The position numbers and the translations under genes are program-made. The notes under the pieces were generated by a model. The model was not told where the DNA came from and ran no database searches. It saw only the letters and a program-made list of their open reading frames with translations. From positions 1 through 47,313 of the forward strand of contig CAZDRI010000011.1 of assembly GCA_964508055.1 (NCBI GenBank): DNA of 47,313 bases, written 5' to 3'. Source of the DNA: CAZDRI01 sp964508055 (GTDB lineage Bacteria > Pseudomonadota > Gammaproteobacteria > PS1 > Pseudothioglobaceae). This document shows positions 42,528 through 47,313 of this stretch, one piece after another (positions within the stretch are counted from its first letter, which is position 1; the number at the start of each line of letters is the position of its first letter).

Positions 42528-43865
42528 TTAACTCCAAGGAAAAGGGCTATTACTTAATGGATGTAGTTTTCCTTCAGCATATCTACTAAAACGAAATGGC
42601 TCTAATAACCTATTTTTATTCCCACTTGTTAGCTCGGATGCAACTAATTCTCCAACTCCAATCATTTTATAACCGTGATTTGCATCAGCAATAATATAGA
42701 CATTATCTCTAAATTTATCAAAAATCGGAAAACTGTCAGTTGTGAAGCATCCTAATCCACCAGAAGGAACTCTACGATATTTAACATGAGCACCTTCAAA
42801 TCTTTTCTGACAAAAAGCAAGTGCTGAACACCATTGGTCAATAAACTCATCGCCAACTAAGAAATAATCAGATTTTTCACCATATGGATCAATTTTTACA
42901 TCCTCAGTTTTTTCTTCAATTGGGAATGGAGCAAAACCTCCTTGAATACCATTAAAATATTCATGCGGTTTGTAATAAATTCCCCAAGGTTCACCTTCTA
43001 TTAGCGTTTTGCCAGTAATATCTGACATTAATGGAGCATCTGTATCCACATGTAAAACTGGCGGGACTTTACCATCATTAGTTCTTTGTTTTTTTGGGTC
43101 AATATCTAAAGTACCTTCTTGCAACATCCAATAATGCCACATTTCTCTTTCATGTAATTTACCATCTTTGCCCTTTATTTTCACAATATTTGGCAATTCT
43201 AATTTATCCCAGAAAAACTTAACCCAAGGTCCAGGGGCAACAATTATTTGCTCAGCATAAATATCTCCTTGAGAGGTTTTCACACCACGCATAGCTTCAC
43301 TATCACTTGATGTTATAAAGTCTTTAACCTCAACTGAGCCCATAAATTCAGCACCTGCATCTTCTGCTAGTTTTAGCAAGCCCATCATTGAAACCATATT
43401 ATCAGCATATCCTCCTTTTTTTTCATGAAGAATTGAAGTGATATTTTTTGCTTGCCAATCATGAAAAAGATTTTTCATATAATCCATACTTTCTCTTTCA
43501 CCTTCAATAAATACTGATTCATAACCTATGTTTTTTTGTTCATTATAAATTTGACGAACATCTTCATGCATACCTTCAAAACTAATTTGCATATAACCAA
43601 CTGGATAGTAATGAAGTTGTTTTTGATATTTCTCCCAAATACTAACAGAATGTGCCATAAGCTCTCTCATTGCTGGTTGAAAATAATTATTTCTAATAAC
43701 TCCACAAGCAATTCCTGATGCTCCTGCACCTACATTTTTGTCTTTATCAATTATCAATATTTTCTTATTTTTAGTAGTTTTTGCTAAATGTAACGCTGTT
43801 GATAAACCATGAACTCCAGCTCCTATTACTAAATAATCTACTGATTTTGATATTGATTCATTCAT
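42528..43865 (-). CDS. SoxB-like FAD-dependent amine oxidoreductase (paralogue)
   Basis: 445 residues, DAO family (PF01266), with the dinucleotide fold YLVIGAGVHGLSTALHLA at 11-28. It resembles sarcosine/dimethylglycine-type oxidases and is related to its upstream neighbour soxB. Where SoxB has the flavin-linking histidine after GGTAR, this protein reads GGYADN (N156), so a covalent FMN link at this site is unlikely. It carries insertions in the substrate domain (DPKKQRTNDGKVPPVLHVDT). It lies between soxB and soxD with small gaps and probably belongs to the same transcript. Candidate substrates are dimethylglycine or another N-methyl amine (inference). Confidence 0.78.
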   Translation of the reverse strand: MNESISKSVDYLVIGAGVHGLSTALHLAKTTKNKKILIIDKDKNVGAGASGIACGVIRNNYFQPAMRELMAHSVSIWEKYQKQLHYYPVGYMQISFEGMHEDVRQIYNEQKNIGYESVFIEGERESMDYMKNLFHDWQAKNITSILHEKKGGYADNMVSMMGLLKLAEDAGAEFMGSVEVKDFITSSDSEAMRGVKTSQGDIYAEQIIVAPGPWVKFFWDKLELPNIVKIKGKDGKLHEREMWHYWMLQEGTLDIDPKKQRTNDGKVPPVLHVDTDAPLMSDITGKTLIEGEPWGIYYKPHEYFNGIQGGFAPFPIEEKTEDVKIDPYGEKSDYFLVGDEFIDQWCSALAFCQKRFEGAHVKYRRVPSGGLGCFTTDSFPIFDKFRDNVYIIADANHGYKMIGVGELVASELTSGNKNRLLEPFRFSRYAEGKLHPLSNSPFPWS

Positions 43866-43899
43866 AATAATTCCCCTTTAAATAATAATAGATTATCTC

Positions 43900-45147
43900 T
43901 TAGTGCCCAGCAGCAGTTGCTCCTGCCTCGTTTACTAAATTAAAATTGCAAAACCTTTCTAATGCAAAAGGCTCTATCAGCTTTGGTATTTTTCCACTAG
44001 CAATAAATTTAGCCATTGTTTTACCAACTATAGGTGTTGCTTTAAAACCCCAAGTACCCCAACCTGCATTTAAATAGTAATTATCAACAGGGCTTGTGCC
44101 CATTATTGGGCTATAATCTGGTGTCATATCTGTTATACCTGCCCATTGGCGCATTAAGTGCAAGTCTTTAAAAAACGGGAATAACTCCACTGCTGCACTT
44201 GCTAAAGATTCTTTTAACTCTAAACTTGAGCGCGTGTTGTATAAAGGGTATGGGTCTGAACCTCCACCTAATACCATTTCACCGCGACTAGTCTGCTGTA
44301 TATATAAATGATGCTGTGGTGAACTTACTAACGGAGTTATTAGTTTTTTATAAGGTTGAGTTACCATAGCTTGTAATGGATAACTATGAATTGGAAGTTC
44401 AATACCTGCCATTTTTGCAACTACTGAACTATAACCAGCAACAGCCTGAACTACAATATTGCAATCAATTTTGCCTCTGTTAGTTATAACTGATTTAACT
44501 TTATTATTTTTAATTTTAATATCCTTAACTTCAGTCTTTTGATGTAATTCAGCACCATTTTCACATGCGCCTTTAGCAAAACCCCATACTACTGCATCAT
44601 GCCTAGCAGTGCCTCCATCTTCATGCCATAATCCTGCTAAAACTGGATAACGAGTATCAACAGATGTATTTAATAATGGCACTAATTTTTTAACCTCTGC
44701 TAAATCAATCATCTCTGATTTAACTCCAAACTCTTTATTCATTTCCGCGCGCCAACGAAAATTTCTAATAGCAGCGTCAGTATGTGCTAAGGTTAATTGC
44801 CCTCTATTTTCTAAAAGAATGTTATACTCCAACTCATTACTTAGATTTTGATAGAGCTTTAGAGATTCTCTATAAAATTTAATACCTTCTTCAGTTAAAT
44901 AATTAGAACGCAAAACAGCAGTATTTCTACCAATATTACCACTACCCAAATAATTTTTTTCTAAGATGGCAACATTTGTTATTTTGTGTTGTTTTGCAAG
45001 ATAATAAGCAATAGCAGCTCCGTGACCACCGCCGCCGATAATAACAATATCATATTTATTTTTAAGTTCACTTCCAAGAGGAGTAAAGTGACTTGTGACA
45101 TCATAATATTTATCACTTAATCCGTATTTTAATAAATTAAAAGGCAC
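43900..45147 (-). CDS. soxB: Sarcosine oxidase beta subunit
   Basis: 415 residues, normal SoxB length. The FAD-binding fold is IVIIGGGGHGAAIAYYLA at 34-51. GGTARHDAVVWGFAKGA (about 178-194) contains H183, which fits the histidine covalently linked to FMN in bacterial heterotetrameric sarcosine oxidase. The C terminus AGATAAGH resembles the family ending. The start is a GTG at 45147 with AAAGGA 7 bases upstream. It oxidises N-methyl groups and delivers the imine to SoxA. It is preceded by 207 bases after mttB with a possible operator-like repeat, so it may have its own promoter. Confidence 0.92.
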   Translation of the reverse strand: MPFNLLKYGLSDKYYDVTSHFTPLGSELKNKYDIVIIGGGGHGAAIAYYLAKQHKITNVAILEKNYLGSGNIGRNTAVLRSNYLTEEGIKFYRESLKLYQNLSNELEYNILLENRGQLTLAHTDAAIRNFRWRAEMNKEFGVKSEMIDLAEVKKLVPLLNTSVDTRYPVLAGLWHEDGGTARHDAVVWGFAKGACENGAELHQKTEVKDIKIKNNKVKSVITNRGKIDCNIVVQAVAGYSSVVAKMAGIELPIHSYPLQAMVTQPYKKLITPLVSSPQHHLYIQQTSRGEMVLGGGSDPYPLYNTRSSLELKESLASAAVELFPFFKDLHLMRQWAGITDMTPDYSPIMGTSPVDNYYLNAGWGTWGFKATPIVGKTMAKFIASGKIPKLIEPFALERFCNFNLVNEAGATAAGH

Positions 45148-45354
45148 ATTAAATCCTTTTTAGATGTAAAAATAACTTTTCTTATTTTTATTCATACTCC
45201 CCCAAAATAATATATTGTAATATTATTTACTTTTATCCTTTTTCAAAAAAGCAGGTAATTTTATACCAAAACACACTTAAAAAAACTAAAAATTATTTTA
45301 TTTTTTATAACATTTTATCCTTGTATTTATATACATAATAAAATCAGATAATAT
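45148..45354 (-). promoter_or_regulatory. mttB-soxB intergenic region with inverted repeat
   Basis: On the minus strand a TGGTATAAA extended -10-like box lies at about 45253-45262. A 9-bp inverted repeat, AAATAATAT and ATATTATTT (45205-45213 and 45220-45228), stands in front of soxB. A GGGGGAG run at 45195-45203 precedes an 11-codon frame (45160-45195), possibly only chance. The pieces suggest a separate soxB promoter, with modest confidence. Confidence 0.3.
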
Positions 45355-46869
45355 TTAATCTTCTAACTCTGCCACTCTCTTTTTCATATAATCTAACAAG
45401 GCTTCATCAATAGCAGCATCAATAGGCGGAGCTTCATATTCTTTTAGCATTTTTTGATATTTAGCCTCTGCTCTTTTTGCCATATCCAAGCTGCCTTCAT
45501 CTTTCCATTGTTCATAGCTATTATTATCAGCAATATCTGATTGATAAAAAGCTGTTTTGAAATTCTTTTCAGTATGAGCACAGCCTAAAAAGTGCTCTCC
45601 TGGGTTGACTTGTTTATATGCTTCCATAGCTTGTCCATTTTCACTCATATCAACACCTTCTGCAAAAACTCGTGCCATACCTGCTTGGTCAGCATCCATA
45701 ATGAATTTTTCATAACCTGTAGCTAAACCGCCTTCTAACCATCCTATAGCCTGCATACTAAAATTAACTCCAGATAAAATTGTTTGTTGTAAGGTATTTG
45801 CAGCCTCATAGCCAGCCTGGGCATCAGGTATTTTTGAGGTAGTGAAGCCACCTCCACTTCTAAATGGCACACCTAATCTCCTTGACAATGCAGCGCTTAT
45901 ATTCATAGCATGAGCAGCTTCAGGGGTACCAAAAGTAGGACCACCATTTTGCATAGACATTGAGGTAGCAAAACTGCCATAAACTACTGGAGCACCTGGT
46001 CTTACTAATTGAGTATATGCCATAGCCACCATAGCTTCTGCTAAACTCTGGGCAGCAACAGAAGCAGCAGTTACTGGTCCCATAGCACCAGAGATAATAA
46101 AAGGAGTTATAATTGATGCTTGGTTATTTTCAGCATATACACGGGCAGAATCTAACATGGCAATATCCCAACGCAATGGTGAATTAGAATTCATAATGCC
46201 TATCAACGCACAATTATTATCAAAAAACTCTTCACCCCAGACAATTTTTGCCATGTTCATACTATCTTGTGCTCTACTTGGTGCACTAAAAGAGCCCATA
46301 ATAGCTTTATCACTATATCTAATATGACTATAAACCATATTTAAATGTCTATAACTAACTTTTAAATCCATAGGTTCAACTATATTGCCGCCAGAATGAT
46401 GTATATTGTCAGACATATAAGCTAATTTAACAAAATTTTCAAAATCAGAAATTTGAGCATAACGCCGCCCTTCTTTTAAACTTTGCACAAATGGAGGACC
46501 TCCTACTGGCACTAAAACAATATTATTACCTCCAATAACTATATTTTTTGCTTGATTTCTAGCATATTGAACAAATTCACTTGGAGCAGTTTTTTGTATT
46601 ATTTCTCTTAACATACCTTTAGGAAATTTAACCAAATCCCCTTCAGCTTTAGCACCTGCTTCTGTTAGCAAATCAATAGCATGGGTGCAGTTTTCTAAAA
46701 TAATGCCAACTTCTGCTAAGATAGTATCAGCATTATTTTCAATAATGGTAAGAGCATCATCATTTAAAATTTCATAAATTGGAATTTTGCGCTTAATATA
46801 AGGAGACGCTTTAATTATTGCTGGTGCTTTAGTTATTTGTCTTCTTCTTGAAGTTCTATTTCTTGGCAT
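45355..46869 (-). CDS. MttB-family (COG5598) methylamine/betaine methyltransferase
   Basis: 504 residues, uninterrupted. Related to trimethylamine methyltransferase MttB and its non-pyrrolysine relatives such as MtgB (glycine betaine). The TIM-barrel fold is evident from LVPVGGPPFVQSLKEGRRYAQ, ITPFIISGAMGPVTAASVAAQ, VVYGSFATSMSMQNGGPTFG and the GWLEGGLATGYEKF region. There is no in-frame amber codon, so no pyrrolysine, which argues against a canonical trimethylamine enzyme and for a quaternary-amine one. The usual corrinoid partner protein and activator are not in the window. ATG with AAGGAAT upstream. It is the first gene of the sox unit; the substrate (betaine is favoured by the nearby importer) is inference. 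Confidence 0.85.
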   Translation of the reverse strand: MPRNRTSRRRQITKAPAIIKASPYIKRKIPIYEILNDDALTIIENNADTILAEVGIILENCTHAIDLLTEAGAKAEGDLVKFPKGMLREIIQKTAPSEFVQYARNQAKNIVIGGNNIVLVPVGGPPFVQSLKEGRRYAQISDFENFVKLAYMSDNIHHSGGNIVEPMDLKVSYRHLNMVYSHIRYSDKAIMGSFSAPSRAQDSMNMAKIVWGEEFFDNNCALIGIMNSNSPLRWDIAMLDSARVYAENNQASIITPFIISGAMGPVTAASVAAQSLAEAMVAMAYTQLVRPGAPVVYGSFATSMSMQNGGPTFGTPEAAHAMNISAALSRRLGVPFRSGGGFTTSKIPDAQAGYEAANTLQQTILSGVNFSMQAIGWLEGGLATGYEKFIMDADQAGMARVFAEGVDMSENGQAMEAYKQVNPGEHFLGCAHTEKNFKTAFYQSDIADNNSYEQWKDEGSLDMAKRAEAKYQKMLKEYEAPPIDAAIDEALLDYMKKRVAELED

Positions 46870-47000
46870 TTTATTCCTTATTATATTTTTATTTAAGTAG
46901 AATAAATTTAGATTTTGCGAATGTTATCCTATTCTATTTTAATATTCAAATATTTATATGCATTTAGATAGACATTATTTAAATTAAGCAATATTAAATA
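46870..47000 (-). promoter_or_regulatory. Upstream region of mttB
   Basis: A leader of the mttB gene, A+T-rich. A weak TTGAAT at about 46946-46951 with AGGATAACAT downstream could be a promoter, but the spacing (15 bases) and the -10 box are poor. No reading frame and no riboswitch-like fold was recognised. Confidence 0.25.
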
Positions 47001-47148
47001 AGACCATTGCAAAATAGCTTATTGGGGATGGAGTTTGAGGAAGGGGATATACATTGTTTCTTAACTTATTGATTTTACTCCCCTTCCTCATACAAACAAC
47101 TTGGGTAAAGATGTTGTGAAATGTACTTTTTACATTTTGCAACACTCT
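47001..47148. mobile_element. MITE-like element with imperfect terminal inverted repeats
   Basis: The left end AGACCATTGCAAAATAG and the reverse complement of the right end, AGAGTGTTGCAAAATGT, share AGA and TTGCAAAAT. The ends resemble those of IS5-type elements. TTAAAT flanks the unit on both sides (46994-46999 and 47149-47154), a possible 6-base target duplication. The core has no reading frame but has a long dyad: TGAGGAAGGGGA (47036-47047) with TCCCCTTCCTCA (47079-47090). A second, 14-bp imperfect hairpin sits at the right end (47112-47144). Size about 148 bases, so it would be mobilised in trans. A second copy elsewhere would be needed for proof. Confidence 0.45.
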
Positions 47149-47313
47149 TTAAATGTAATTTATTTCTTAACTTAGACAATAATTTTTAAGAAAAATAACT
47201 CAATATAAACTTTCATATCAATATAAACTTATAATATAAAATTAACTTTTTAAAAAGTAATGTGAATTCGCATAATAAGTGCACCACTTATTTTTAATTG
47301 CAAAGATGTATTT
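47149..47313. other. A+T-rich non-coding end of window
   Basis: No gene visible. An 8-bp stem, AATAAGTG (47274-47281) and CACTTATT (47285-47292) with a 3-base loop followed by TTTT, could be a plus-strand terminator of a gene outside the view or a hairpin on the minus strand. Confidence 0.35.

Noticed and set aside
45160..45195. 11-codon leader peptide before soxB
   Set aside because: Too short, with the GGGGGAG directly abutting the ATG at too small a distance; probably chance in A+T-rich DNA.
45355..46869. Pyrrolysine-containing MttB (in-frame amber)
   Set aside because: The frame is open throughout its 504 codons with no internal TAG.
1..47313. tRNA genes, rRNA genes, CRISPR arrays, prophage or toxin-antitoxin loci
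   Set aside because: No cloverleaf with the GGTTCGA-type loop, no spaced identical repeats and no related protein motifs were noticed in the intergenic gaps.

Overview
The window is very A+T-rich, densely coded DNA that most likely comes from a streamlined marine gammaproteobacterium. The evidence is the 37-residue zinc-ribbon type RpmJ, the trxA-rho pair, LPS genes (waaA, lptF, an ArnT-like transferase), ubiG, and an S-adenosylhomocysteine (SAH) riboswitch in front of ahcY. Gene content combining a ribosomal super-operon with methylated-amine/betaine metabolism recalls the Thioglobaceae (SUP05/Pseudothioglobus) neighbourhood. That family-level guess is inference from gene content only.

Layout. 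1-241: the 3' end of a decayed or shortened DsbD-N-like gene. 242-8085 (minus strand): ubiG, queF, then an overlapping rho / LAB_N membrane protein / ArnT-like transferase / lptF unit preceded by trxA, then waaA and yqeY. 8096-25517 (minus strand): rpsU followed by the complete S10-spc-alpha ribosomal super-operon (rpsJ to rplQ, including secY, rpoA and a 37-codon rpmJ). A PNPOx-family flavoprotein gene and the str genes fusA, rpsG and rpsL lie upstream. The usual tuf gene between fusA and rpsJ is missing. 25695-29254 (plus strand): a four-gene operon with a YdjM-like membrane protein, a NarX-type histidine kinase, a NarL/FixJ response regulator and a rhodanese. 29429-32163 (minus strand): ahcY with an SAH riboswitch, and metK. 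32164-32715: a long non-coding regulatory region with a consensus promoter and a leader hairpin. 32716-36187 (plus strand): an OsmU/OpuB-type betaine ABC transporter (permease, ATPase, permease, binding protein) closed by a strong terminator. 36297-38505 (plus strand): a nitrilase-family amidase and an MmgE/PrpD-family protein of unknown substrate. 38589-46869 (minus strand): mttB-like methyltransferase, soxB, a soxB-like paralogue, soxD, soxA and soxG. 47001-47148: a MITE-like element.

How the parts may fit. The right third reads as a module for importing and demethylating quaternary or methylated amines. OsmU would import betaine-like solutes. The MttB-like protein and the two SoxB-type flavoproteins with SoxDAG would strip methyl groups (glycine betaine to dimethylglycine to sarcosine to glycine is one possible route). 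SoxA would pass one-carbon units to tetrahydrofolate, and MetK/AhcY would run the adjacent methyl cycle under SAH control. This scheme is inference. The most notable sequence observations are a SoxD that lacks two of its four zinc ligands, a SoxB paralogue lacking the flavin-linking histidine, a promoter followed at once by a terminator-like hairpin before the transporter, and a heptad duplication in the kinase signalling helix.

Several gene starts were set by Shine-Dalgarno position and family length rather than by the longest open frame: lptF, secY, rpsH, rpsS, rpsL, soxD and soxG.
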